Shown piece after piece: positions 7,572 through 15,317 of a stretch of DNA of 35,353 nucleotides. Origin of the DNA: an uncultured Verrucomicrobiota bacterium (GTDB lineage: Bacteria > Verrucomicrobiota > Verrucomicrobiia > Limisphaerales > CAIMTB01); the NCBI GenBank assembly GCA_903844265.1, contig CAIMTB010000360.1, positions 1 to 35,353 of the forward strand, in the 5' to 3' direction. The notes under the pieces were generated by a model, which saw nothing but the letters and a program-made list of their open reading frames with translations, had not been told where the DNA came from and ran no database searches. The position numbers and the translations under genes were made by a program. How positions within the stretch are numbered: position 1 is the first letter of the stretch; each line of letters opens with the position of its first letter.

Positions 7572-8566
7572 CGATGAGCACGGCGGATCCCAGGATCGAC
7601 TGGCTGGCCCTCGAACGCCTGCGCGACGGGTTCCTGCGGGGCACCGCGGGCCAGGGGGATTACTGGAAGGACGAAACCGATCTCGCGAGCTACGACGCGA
7701 CATTCGCCCAGCGCATCGGCTGGAAGTGGGACTTCGTGCTCGAAGACCTGCGCCGCCGTGGATGGACGCCGCCGGAAGGTGAACTCGTCGACTTCGGCTG
7801 CGGGTCAGGCATCGCGGCCCGGGCCTACATCGACCAGTTCGGAACGAAAGAAGCGACGAGTGTGCGCTTCGTCGATCGTTCAGCGCTGGCGATGTCGTTT
7901 GCGGCCCGGCGTGCTTCCCAGCGTTTCCCAGGAATCAACGTGGTCACCGGCGCCGCGGCACCCGAGGCGCCTGCCGCCATGGTTCTCCTCAGCCATGTCC
8001 TCACCGAACTCGATCCGATCGACACGGAGCGGCTCGTGGCTCGGCTGCGGACGGCGGCCGCGGTGATCTGGGTGGAGCCTGGAACCTACGAGGCGAGCCT
8101 CGCGTTGATCGCGGTGCGCGAGAAGTTGCGCGACGTTTTCCAGCCCGTGGCGCCATGCATCCACGGGAAGCGCTGCGGGATCCTGGCCACCGGCAACGAG
8201 GCTCACTGGTGTCATCACTTCGCGCGCCCGCCCGGCGGCGTGTTCACCGACCCTTTCTGGGGCCGGTTTGCCAACCTCCTCGGCATCGATCTTCGGAGCC
8301 TGCCCCTGAGTTACCTGGTGCTCGACCGCCGCCCCCCTCCCGCGCCGGACGAAGGCGTCGTCCGCGTCCTCGGCCGACCTCGGATCAACAAAGCCGACCT
8401 GCGTGTACTGGCCTGCGATGGCGACGGAGTCGCGCAGCAATCGATCTTCAAGCGCGACGATCCGGAGTCGTTTCGAGCGGCGAAAAAGGATCGATTCGCA
8501 TCACTCCAAAAATGGACCCGGTCCGAGGGCCGCATCCGCGAAGCCCGCCCGTGGCCGACGACGTGA
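7568..8566 (+). CDS. Rsm22/METTL17-like ribosome-associated methyltransferase-fold protein
   Basis: This 332-residue protein has SAM motif I LVDFGCGSGIAARAY (residues 73-87), an LSHVLTEL segment after strand 4 and a VEPGT strand. It then has the family signature APCIHGKRCG...HWCHHF. Cys197, Cys203 and Cys215, with Cys283 near the end, match the pattern of the Rsm22/METTL17 family, whose mitochondrial members bind the small ribosomal subunit and carry a 4Fe-4S cluster on four cysteines. Binding of such a cluster here is inference from the spacing. The family acts in small-subunit assembly or rRNA modification, and many members may not be active enzymes. The gene overlaps the preceding methyltransferase by ATGA, which supports a shared ribosome-related role. 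Alternative: a generic methyltransferase, but the Cys/His signature argues against that. Confidence 0.85.
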   Translation: MTMSTADPRIDWLALERLRDGFLRGTAGQGDYWKDETDLASYDATFAQRIGWKWDFVLEDLRRRGWTPPEGELVDFGCGSGIAARAYIDQFGTKEATSVRFVDRSALAMSFAARRASQRFPGINVVTGAAAPEAPAAMVLLSHVLTELDPIDTERLVARLRTAAAVIWVEPGTYEASLALIAVREKLRDVFQPVAPCIHGKRCGILATGNEAHWCHHFARPPGGVFTDPFWGRFANLLGIDLRSLPLSYLVLDRRPPPAPDEGVVRVLGRPRINKADLRVLACDGDGVAQQSIFKRDDPESFRAAKKDRFASLQKWTRSEGRIREARPWPTT

Positions 8567-8575
8567 TTCCGTCGT

Positions 8576-8599
8576 GGAGGGTGTGGGTTCCTCGACGCC
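8576..8599 (+). repeat. 24-nt intergenic motif, copy 2
   Basis: GGAGGGTGTGGGTTCCTCGA plus four further bases, 9 nt after the Rsm22-like stop, matches the motif at 3422-3445 at 21 of 24 positions. Both copies have the same orientation relative to the preceding gene. Confidence 0.5.
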
Positions 8600-8690
8600 A
8601 CCTCCCGGTTCATCTCCCCGCCCGAACGGACGGGAGGCCTTTCCCTCGATCGCGACGGAGCGCAACCCTCCATTCGGACCAACAACCCCG

Positions 8691-8718
8691 TTGCTTCCGG
8701 CAGCCAAATTCCTAACCT
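8691..8718 (+). promoter_or_regulatory. Candidate promoter of the helical membrane protein/folK unit
   Basis: TTGCTT (8691-8696), a 16-nt spacer and TAACCT (8713-8718) lie 10 nt before the ATG at 8729. The geometry is the same as at the SGNH hydrolase and htpG genes; there is no Shine-Dalgarno. Confidence 0.5.
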
Positions 8719-8728
8719 CCACCCAAGC

Positions 8729-10114
8729 ATGCGTCCCCGGCTCATCATCGCCGGACAGTCAGGTGTCGTGATCGGCCTGCTGGTCCTTGTGACCTACCAG
8801 TTCCGGCAGATCAGCGAAGCCCAACGACTCCTCGGCAGCGTCGCCCCGGAGACGGTCGAGCTTCACACCAACACCGGTCAACGTGCCCTCCGACTCAGGC
8901 TCCAACAGCTTCCGCCCATCAACCTGCCCGTCCGCGTCGAGAAGCTCGACTGGCGGAGTGTCGAGTCCGAGGACTACGCGACGTACGTCGCCAACCTGCG
9001 TTCGATCGGATGCCCCGAACAGACGATCCGCGACATCATCCTCGCCGACGTCAACAAGCTCTACGCCGAACGTCGCCGCGCACTCGCGCCTCCCCCCAAT
9101 GACTGGGAATATTGGAGGCATTCCTCCGAGGAAACCGCGCCCTCCATTCTCTCGGACGAGGCCCGCGACCGGGAAGCCGCGGAAACCAAGCTCGAATCCG
9201 AACGCCGCAACCTCCTGACCGCCCTGCTTGGCCCTGCCGCGTTCAAGGCCGAACTGGACGAATCCGTCACGGAAGCGATGTCCCGCCGCGCGCTGCAGTT
9301 CCTTCCGGACGAAAAGCGCCGGGCCATCGCCATCGCCGAGGCCACCTACCATCAGGCCCAGCAGGAACTCCGCGGCATCACCGACGCCGACGAACGCCTC
9401 TCGAAATCCGCCGCCACCACGAAGGCCTACGAGGACGCGATCTCCGCCGCTCTCACCCCCGCGGAACGTGAGCAGCTCGCGATACGCTCCAGCCCGCTCG
9501 CCGATGGGCTCCGGGAGAAACTCCGCGGCTTCGGCTCAAGCCGCGAGGAATTCGAGTCCCTCTTCCGCCTCGAGGACGGATTTTCCAGACAGCGCCAGCA
9601 ACTCGAAGCCGCGAAGGCGTCGGGCGAGGATCCGCAAGCAGTCCCTAAGATCGAGGCCGCCGGCATCGAGTTCGACAAGAAGCTCAAGGAAACCCTCGGC
9701 TCCACGCGTTATGCGGATTACCAGCGCGCCCAGGATCCCGATTTCCAGACGCTCTACAGCCTCGCCACAAGCCACGAAATGGCCCCGGATGTCGCCCGCG
9801 AAGTCTACGACATGCGCCACACGGTCAAGCAGCAGACCGATCGCATCCGCGAAAACCCACTCCTGACCGCCGACGAAAAAACCCGCGCCTTCGACGCAAT
9901 CCGTGCCGAAACGCAGAACGCGATCGTCGATGTCCTCGGGGAACCCCTCCTCAAGGAATACCGGCGTCAGGGCGGACAGTGGCTCCTCGAGCTCACCGAC
10001 ACCCAGAACCTCGGCGAAACCGGCGTGCAGGTCGTGGCACCGCCGCTGCCTGAGGATCCAACGCCCCGAGTGATCCCGATGCAGCGCTCCAGTCGCTTCC
10101 GACGCGTGCGGTGA
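8729..10114 (+). CDS. Membrane-anchored, helix-rich protein of unknown function
   Basis: I do not recognise a named family for this 461-residue protein. One N-terminal membrane segment (about residues 8-24, GQSGVVIGLLVLVTYQF) is followed by a long, strongly charged region rich in Glu, Arg, Ala and Gln, which predicts extended helices and probably coiled coil. The segment VANLRSIGCPEQTIRDIILADVNKLYAERR and the phrase DYQRAQDPDFQTLYSLA resemble proteins seen repeatedly in Verrucomicrobiota, though I cannot assign a function. It is probably anchored in the inner membrane with a periplasmic helical body. It has its own candidate promoter and its stop overlaps the GTG start of folK, so the two are co-expressed. 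Coding status is clear from length and composition. Confidence 0.85.
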   Translation: MRPRLIIAGQSGVVIGLLVLVTYQFRQISEAQRLLGSVAPETVELHTNTGQRALRLRLQQLPPINLPVRVEKLDWRSVESEDYATYVANLRSIGCPEQTIRDIILADVNKLYAERRRALAPPPNDWEYWRHSSEETAPSILSDEARDREAAETKLESERRNLLTALLGPAAFKAELDESVTEAMSRRALQFLPDEKRRAIAIAEATYHQAQQELRGITDADERLSKSAATTKAYEDAISAALTPAEREQLAIRSSPLADGLREKLRGFGSSREEFESLFRLEDGFSRQRQQLEAAKASGEDPQAVPKIEAAGIEFDKKLKETLGSTRYADYQRAQDPDFQTLYSLATSHEMAPDVAREVYDMRHTVKQQTDRIRENPLLTADEKTRAFDAIRAETQNAIVDVLGEPLLKEYRRQGGQWLLELTDTQNLGETGVQVVAPPLPEDPTPRVIPMQRSSRFRRVR

Positions 10115-10647
10115 ACCCGCAACCGCCAACCGCCCCCACCGTTGTCGTCGCCCTCGGCTCCAACCTCGGCGAATCCCATGACATCCTCCACGAGGCATTC
10201 GCCCAACTCCGGTCCATCGCCGACGACAACTTCAAAGCCTCGTCCCTCTGGCAATCGTCGCCCGTCGACTGCCCACCGGGTTCACCCGATTTCGTCAACG
10301 CAGCCGCCACCTTCCAGGCGCGCGTCGGTGAAACGGCCGAGTCCCTCCTCGGCCAATTGCAGCAGTGGGAGCGCGAAGCCGGTCGCCGCCCCAAACGCCA
10401 GCTGAACGAACCTCGCCCGCTGGATCTCGACCTCATCCTGTTCGGCCAGGAAACACGTTCCACACCGACGCTGGTCCTGCCCCATCCACGGGCCGCACAA
10501 CGGCGATTCGTGCTTGAGCCACTCTGCGAATTGCTGCCCGACCTGGTGCCTCCAGGCTGGAATCATTCCGTGCGCGAGACGCTCGCCGCGCTGAAATCAG
10601 GAGAGGTTCTGGAACGAATCGGCCCGGGTGGATTTGAAGCCCGGTGA
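10111..10647 (+). CDS. folK: 2-amino-4-hydroxy-6-hydroxymethyldihydropteridine diphosphokinase
   Basis: This 178-residue HPPK transfers pyrophosphate from ATP to 6-hydroxymethyl-7,8-dihydropterin in folate synthesis. The sequence shows the N-terminal VALGSNLGES, the substrate-side loop SSLWQSSPVDCPPGSPDFVNAA, the signature RPLDLDLILFG with the two Mg-binding Asp residues, and the C-terminal LPHPRAAQRRFVLEPLCEL. The length fits a monofunctional enzyme; folB and folP are not fused and are not adjacent. It starts with GTG overlapping the stop of the upstream membrane protein gene (GTGA) and therefore depends on that gene for transcription. The upstream partner has no known folate role. Identification is secure. 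Confidence 0.96.
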   Translation: MNPQPPTAPTVVVALGSNLGESHDILHEAFAQLRSIADDNFKASSLWQSSPVDCPPGSPDFVNAAATFQARVGETAESLLGQLQQWEREAGRRPKRQLNEPRPLDLDLILFGQETRSTPTLVLPHPRAAQRRFVLEPLCELLPDLVPPGWNHSVRETLAALKSGEVLERIGPGGFEAR

Positions 10648-10666
10648 CCCGCCACCGCTTCACTCC

Positions 10667-12004
10667 TCACACCGCCGGCAAACGCCAATCCCCGCGGAAC
10701 GGACGCGGCTGCAGCATCGCGTTCGCCCCATCGTCGCCCACGAAGGTCTCTCCCACGGGATCCCAACGCAGCTTCCGACCCTGCTTCACCGCGATCAGCG
10801 CCATCTGACACAACGTGTCCCCTCGCACCGCGGGCCCGATGTCGCAGATCGCCCGACGTCCGCCATGGATCGCATCGACGAAATCGCGCGTGTGCTCCTG
10901 GCTCACCGGAAGCCGATCCTTCAGGGCTTCCTCCTTGTTGTCCGGATCCGTGAGGATCTTTTCGCTGCTCGCCCGGATATCGCCGCGCACCACGTGAACC
11001 CAGCCGTCGCTGCCGACGAAACGCACGCCGTGATCGAACCCGGCCGTGCCATCACTCACGAACACCACCGGCGTGGCCTTCGCAAATTCGAAGCGGACCT
11101 TCCAACTCTGGACCGCATCGAACCCGCCCTCCTTCGGAAACACACCGGTGCCTTCGATGGTGGCCGGACCGGTCTCGTCGGTGTTGTTGCCCCACTGCGC
11201 GATATCGAGGTGGTGGATACCCCAACAGGAAATCATGCCCAGCGAGAAATTCGTCATGTTCTCGTGGTTGTCGCGGCTGAGCTTTCCCTCGTGGAACGGC
11301 GTCATCGGCGCCGGCCCGACCCAGCGGTTCCAGTCCACCCAGGCCGGCACGAGCTGTTCAGTGAAGGCCGGCCCGGATTTACCCCCCGGAACGGACACGC
11401 GGATCTCCTGGAGCTTCCCGAGACGCCCGTTGCGGGCGAGTTCGCAGGCCCAGCGGAATTTCTGATCCGAGCGTTGCTGGGTCCCGAACTGGAACACGAC
11501 GCCCTTCTTCTTCACCGCATCGCGGACACGCCGCGCCTCGGCGAACGACATCCCCATCGGCTTCTCGTGGTAGATATGCTTCCCGTTGAGGATCGCATCA
11601 AGCGCCGGGATGCTGTGCCAATGGACCGGCAAGGCCATCAGGACCGCGTCGATCGAACGGTCCGCATTCAACTCCCTGAAGTCCGAGTACACCTTCAGGT
11701 CCGGACTGCCGTAGGCCTTCGCCACCATCTGCCGGGCGCGCTCAATGTTGCGCTGGTTGACGTCGCAGACCGCCGTGACGTGGACATCGCGATGGCCCAG
11801 GAACATTCCCATGTCCGCGGTTCCCTGCGCCCCAACACCGATGACGCCCAGCGAGATCTTCGACGACGGCGAAGGACCTGCACCTGCACCGGCACCGAGC
11901 ACGCGCGTCAGGACGACCATCGGCGCAACGGCTGAGGCGAGGATACCACGGAGGAACGCGCGCCGGGGGAGACCCGACCGAACCGACGGGAAGATGCGTT
12001 TCAT
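10667..12004 (-). CDS. Tat-exported Gfo/Idh/MocA family oxidoreductase
   Basis: This 445-residue protein begins with a twin-arginine signal (PRRAFLRG, Arg14-Arg15, then a hydrophobic stretch to about residue 42). A NAD(P)-binding Rossmann domain follows (LGVIGVGAQGTADM, residues 52-65; VCDVNQRN), then the EKPMG motif with the conserved Lys of the family, and the Gfo/Idh/MocA C-terminal domain (WGIHHLDIAQW). Exported members are assembled with bound cofactor before translocation and oxidise or epimerise sugars; some generate the 3-keto-glycosides cleaved by DUF1080 proteins. The substrate is unknown. It lies 77 nt downstream of the zinc protease gene on the same strand and converges with folK. 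The family call is firm; the proposed link to DUF1080 chemistry is inference. Confidence 0.94.
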   Translation of the reverse strand: MKRIFPSVRSGLPRRAFLRGILASAVAPMVVLTRVLGAGAGAGPSPSSKISLGVIGVGAQGTADMGMFLGHRDVHVTAVCDVNQRNIERARQMVAKAYGSPDLKVYSDFRELNADRSIDAVLMALPVHWHSIPALDAILNGKHIYHEKPMGMSFAEARRVRDAVKKKGVVFQFGTQQRSDQKFRWACELARNGRLGKLQEIRVSVPGGKSGPAFTEQLVPAWVDWNRWVGPAPMTPFHEGKLSRDNHENMTNFSLGMISCWGIHHLDIAQWGNNTDETGPATIEGTGVFPKEGGFDAVQSWKVRFEFAKATPVVFVSDGTAGFDHGVRFVGSDGWVHVVRGDIRASSEKILTDPDNKEEALKDRLPVSQEHTRDFVDAIHGGRRAICDIGPAVRGDTLCQMALIAVKQGRKLRWDPVGETFVGDDGANAMLQPRPFRGDWRLPAV

Positions 12005-12081
12005 GTCGGCATACGAAGTCCTGGAATGAGCATTGCGGGACCGTGATGCGGGTCTTCCGGCAGCAGGGTGCGAGAATACGT

Positions 12082-15000
12082 TCAGCGACTCATCCAGCCG
12101 GTCGCATTCCCGTTGGTTTGGCCCATGTACATGTAGACAACGCCTCCTCCACCGAGTCGCCCCCCGTTCAGGACGTATCCGGCATCGGCGGCCTTCTCAA
12201 TGCGCAGCCGAGCCTCGGTCAGATGGGCCATCGTATAGGCGTCGAGCGAGTCCTTGCGTGCCTCGATCACCTTCGAGAGCCGGGCGCTCAGTTCGCGGAG
12301 TCGCATCAATGCCAGCGTCGCGACCGGCTTGTAGGAGGCCTGCCCCCATGAATCGAGCATGCTCAGATCAATCAACCGCTCGACATACTCCCGCTGCAGG
12401 TTCCGTCGCAGGCTCGAGATCATCGGCTCGCGGTCGGAATGCTTGCCCTCGGTCTTGTCGAGTTCGGACCACACCTCCGATTCAACCGTCTTGAAGATCT
12501 CGGGAAGCGTGACCATGTCCTCCTTCGCCGGAGTGAGAATCTCGTTGTCATACACACGGCCGAGGCTCCCCGGATTCAACAACCGCGTCAGGACCATGGT
12601 CTGGATGCCCATGACACGGTCGTGCACAGGCCAGGTCGGGTCCTCAAGGGCCGCCCGGTAATCATCAAGCCACTTGTCGACCGTCATGCGCCGGAGCAAC
12701 TCGGGATTCAAACCAAACGCCTCGTCGCGGAACGTCGTCTCGATCACGAATTTCAAGGCCTCCCGTTGTGTGGCAGCCGGCACGACCTCAATCGGCGGTC
12801 GCCCATTGGGATCCCCCTTCTTGTCCCGGTGCACAAAGGCCCCTCCCAGCCAGCCCGACATCATGCTGAGCGCCCGGGTCTGCACCGCCAGCGTCATCTC
12901 GTAACCGGAGCGCACACGCGACCAACTCTGGCCGTCCTTGACGAATTTCTCGATCAGCCGGCCTCGGTGGAACTGGGCCAGCTCCATCTGCTTACGTGCG
13001 TACTCCAAGGGATTGGATGCGAAATCGTAGCGGCGCGCGAGCGGGTCGGGCCCCATCGTGTCCTCGTCGGTCGCATACTGCAGGTCTGGCTGGGCGGCGC
13101 GGGAGAGGATGGCCTTCAGATCGTCCGGCTTTTCGGTGTTGGTGTAGCCGTACTCGATCGCCCAAAAGTCGTAAGGCCCGACGTCGATCATCCCGTAGTC
13201 GCCCTGCTTGTCCTTATCCTGCCAGTTGAACATGTTGATCGGCAGGTAATCCATGACAGAGCCTGCGAAGGGCTTCTTCCCCTTCATCTCGGCGCTGTTG
13301 ATCTTCTCAAGGGAATAGATGCTCGACGCCTTGAAGTTGTGCCGGAGCCCCAGCGTGTGGCCGACCTCGTGGGCCACCAACTCGGCGATCAACGGCCCGA
13401 CAAACCACTCGGGCACGCCATCCAGCAGTTCCTTCGGGTCTTCCTTCTTGGGCTCCTCCTTCTTCGGCTCGTCCTTCTTCGGCTCGTCCTTCTTCGGCTC
13501 GTCCTTCTTCGGCTCGTCCTTTTTGACCTCGTCCTTCTTGGGTTCGTCCTTCTTCTTTCCGTCGCCGTCCGCCGAGGAGATGGCATCGAGCATCAGGTCG
13601 AAGGAAAAGCGCATGACCGCGAGGTCCAGGGACTTGCACTCCGCGGCGCGGCAGAGGCCGCTGAACTGGCTGGTTCGTCCCACGAGGCCATCGTAGTCGT
13701 TGCTGCCCACGAGGGTTGGATCGACGCTGACCATGTCATGGCCGCCATACGGCTGGAGCCCGTGCGACATCAACTCCGCGGCCACCGCCTCACGGCTTGC
13801 CGGCGAAGCCAGCCGCACGCGGGGATCCCACTGCGGACGGGTCTGCAACCAGGCCAGTGTGGCCGGGCTCATGCCTTCCATCGCCAGCCCGGGCAACACC
13901 TCGTTGAACTGCTTCCAGTAATGCCGGATCCAGCCATCCGTCAGAACGATGTCCGCGTCCAGGATCTGGCCCGTGAGCGGATCAACCCGGCTGGGCCCGA
14001 TGGCGGTGCCGATGTTGTTGTTGAGCCAGCGGACAAAATTATACCGGACATCCTCCGGGTCCTTCTCCATGTGAGCTCCGGTCGCCGCGTCCTGGTAATA
14101 GACTTCGATCGCGTTCGCGATGCCGACCTTCTCGAAGGCCTTGTTCCACATCAGCACACCCTCGCGCACCCAGCGGCGGTAACGGATGGGCGTCGTGGAC
14201 TCGATGTAGAACACGATCGGGTTCTTCGGTGGGCTGACCTTGATCGCCGCATCCGCCTTCTCCAGGTGCCATCGGTTGATGTAGCGGACCCGGTTCTCCT
14301 CCGCCTGATACTTGCCAAGATCCGAGAAAGTGGTCGTGAAATAGCCGATGCGCTCGTCGGCCAGACGCGCGTGGTAGGACGGGTTGGGAGTGATTTCGCT
14401 GATGGAATAGTGCAGCGACTTCATGATGCCGTTGGCCATGGGCAACTCGAACGCAATCTCCACGTTGCCCGGAAACGCCTTGGCCGTCTTGATCGTGGCC
14501 AACTGCGTCTTCGCCCCGGCAACCATCGGCCCATAGAATTTCGCAGCCTCCCCCACCAGCAGCGAATCCAGGTCAATCACCGGCAGCTGGCCCGGCCCCG
14601 GCATCAACGTCACAATCGGCACATCCAGGATGACCCGGTCCGTGAACAACCGCTGGACGCTCGCCTTCGATTCCGCCTCGCCGGTCGACCGCACCTCGAT
14701 CTGCGGCGCGACCAACACCATGCGTTTGTCCACCCGCCGCCAGTAGACGTACATATCACCGGCCTGCAACCCTGCATACCGCTCCCCACTCGCCACGGTC
14801 AGCGCGATGAAGAACTTCTTGCCGGCATAGCCCTCCGGCAACACCCCCAGCATCTGGTTGTCCTTACGACGAACCCAGATCTGCATCAGGCTCGGTGCCT
14901 TGTCGATCGACGAGACCACCTGCTCGTAGTCCTTGAAAGCCTCCGCTTGCAGCGGAAACTCCGGCGGCGCGGGCGCGGGCGCCGGCGGCGGTGGCGCGCC

Positions 15001-15093
15001 CGGCGGTTGCTGGGCCATTGCCGGAAGAACAGCGGCCCCGGCAAGTAACAGGGTGGAAACTACGAACCTCATGGATGAGAAGAACGCGCGCAT
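12082..15093 (-). CDS. Secreted zinc-dependent metalloprotease (DUF5117/DUF4953 type)
   Basis: This 1003-residue protein has a signal peptide (residues 1-27, ending AMAQ) and a Pro/Ala-rich spacer (residues 28-47). The DUF5118/DUF5117-like N-terminal domains (to about residue 300) are followed by the catalytic domain with the metzincin-type motif HEVGHTLGLRH (His575, Glu576, His579, His585) and then NFKASS. The long C-terminal region matches DUF4953-type proteases common in Bacteroidota and Verrucomicrobiota. Just before the active-site helix sits a low-complexity insertion of repeated KKDEP units (residues 513-554), annotated separately. The enzyme probably acts in the periplasm or outside the cell; the substrate is unknown. 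An alternative start is the internal Met8 (15072), which still leaves a full signal peptide. No Shine-Dalgarno decides between them. Confidence 0.93.
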   Translation of the reverse strand: MRAFFSSMRFVVSTLLLAGAAVLPAMAQQPPGAPPPPAPAPAPPEFPLQAEAFKDYEQVVSSIDKAPSLMQIWVRRKDNQMLGVLPEGYAGKKFFIALTVASGERYAGLQAGDMYVYWRRVDKRMVLVAPQIEVRSTGEAESKASVQRLFTDRVILDVPIVTLMPGPGQLPVIDLDSLLVGEAAKFYGPMVAGAKTQLATIKTAKAFPGNVEIAFELPMANGIMKSLHYSISEITPNPSYHARLADERIGYFTTTFSDLGKYQAEENRVRYINRWHLEKADAAIKVSPPKNPIVFYIESTTPIRYRRWVREGVLMWNKAFEKVGIANAIEVYYQDAATGAHMEKDPEDVRYNFVRWLNNNIGTAIGPSRVDPLTGQILDADIVLTDGWIRHYWKQFNEVLPGLAMEGMSPATLAWLQTRPQWDPRVRLASPASREAVAAELMSHGLQPYGGHDMVSVDPTLVGSNDYDGLVGRTSQFSGLCRAAECKSLDLAVMRFSFDLMLDAISSADGDGKKKDEPKKDEVKKDEPKKDEPKKDEPKKDEPKKEEPKKEDPKELLDGVPEWFVGPLIAELVAHEVGHTLGLRHNFKASSIYSLEKINSAEMKGKKPFAGSVMDYLPINMFNWQDKDKQGDYGMIDVGPYDFWAIEYGYTNTEKPDDLKAILSRAAQPDLQYATDEDTMGPDPLARRYDFASNPLEYARKQMELAQFHRGRLIEKFVKDGQSWSRVRSGYEMTLAVQTRALSMMSGWLGGAFVHRDKKGDPNGRPPIEVVPAATQREALKFVIETTFRDEAFGLNPELLRRMTVDKWLDDYRAALEDPTWPVHDRVMGIQTMVLTRLLNPGSLGRVYDNEILTPAKEDMVTLPEIFKTVESEVWSELDKTEGKHSDREPMISSLRRNLQREYVERLIDLSMLDSWGQASYKPVATLALMRLRELSARLSKVIEARKDSLDAYTMAHLTEARLRIEKAADAGYVLNGGRLGGGGVVYMYMGQTNGNATGWMSR
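13431..13557 (-). repeat. Tandem 15-nt repeat encoding KKDEP units
   Basis: About eight near-identical 15-nt units (on the + strand, variants of TTCGGCTCGTCCTTC) encode consecutive KKDEP/KKDEV/KKEEP pentapeptides inside the zinc protease. Central units are identical at DNA level, which points to recent slippage expansion. The tract is in frame and does not break the gene. Confidence 0.9.
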
Positions 15094-15317
15094 GGGCTTC
15101 AGTGTGACGTTGGCTGCCGATGTCTAGCCCTCCCAAGTCCCAAAGTCCATACGCGAGCCGCAACTCGAACCCAGCCGGGAGATCCAGTCAGTCTGGAAAT
15201 CGCATGAAGGGACAGGTTTTTTATAAGATTCGTCCTGCGCCTATGGAGGACTTCGTCACGTCCCGGATCCCTTCTCGCCTGCCTGGCCCAATTTCGCGAC
15301 CCTCCCTCCTCGTATCG
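15094..15317 (+). other. Divergent intergenic region between zinc protease and NHL protein genes
   Basis: This stretch of about 224 nt separates two divergent secreted-protein genes and must hold both promoters. The only notable feature is an AT-rich patch (GGTTTTTTATAAGATT, near 15216-15230) containing TATAAG, which stands out against the GC-rich surroundings and could be a -10 for the NHL gene. I see no matching -35, repeat or RNA gene. The ORF track's reading through it (from 15120) is probably non-coding. Confidence 0.4.

Noticed and set aside
10628-11935. 435-aa ORF on the + strand
   Set aside because: Antisense to the Tat-signal oxidoreductase, whose family motifs are unambiguous.
13431-13557. 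Possible CRISPR or intergenic tandem array
   Set aside because: The units are directly adjacent without spacers, are a multiple of three in length and keep the protease frame open.
12439-15048. 869-aa ORF on the + strand
   Set aside because: It is the antisense shadow of the zinc metalloprotease, whose signal peptide and HExxH motif are on the minus strand; long shadows are expected at this GC content.
15120-15317. N-terminal extension of the NHL protein ORF
   Set aside because: It lacks protein-like composition and would place about 66-90 residues before a clear signal peptide; the region is more likely promoter DNA.
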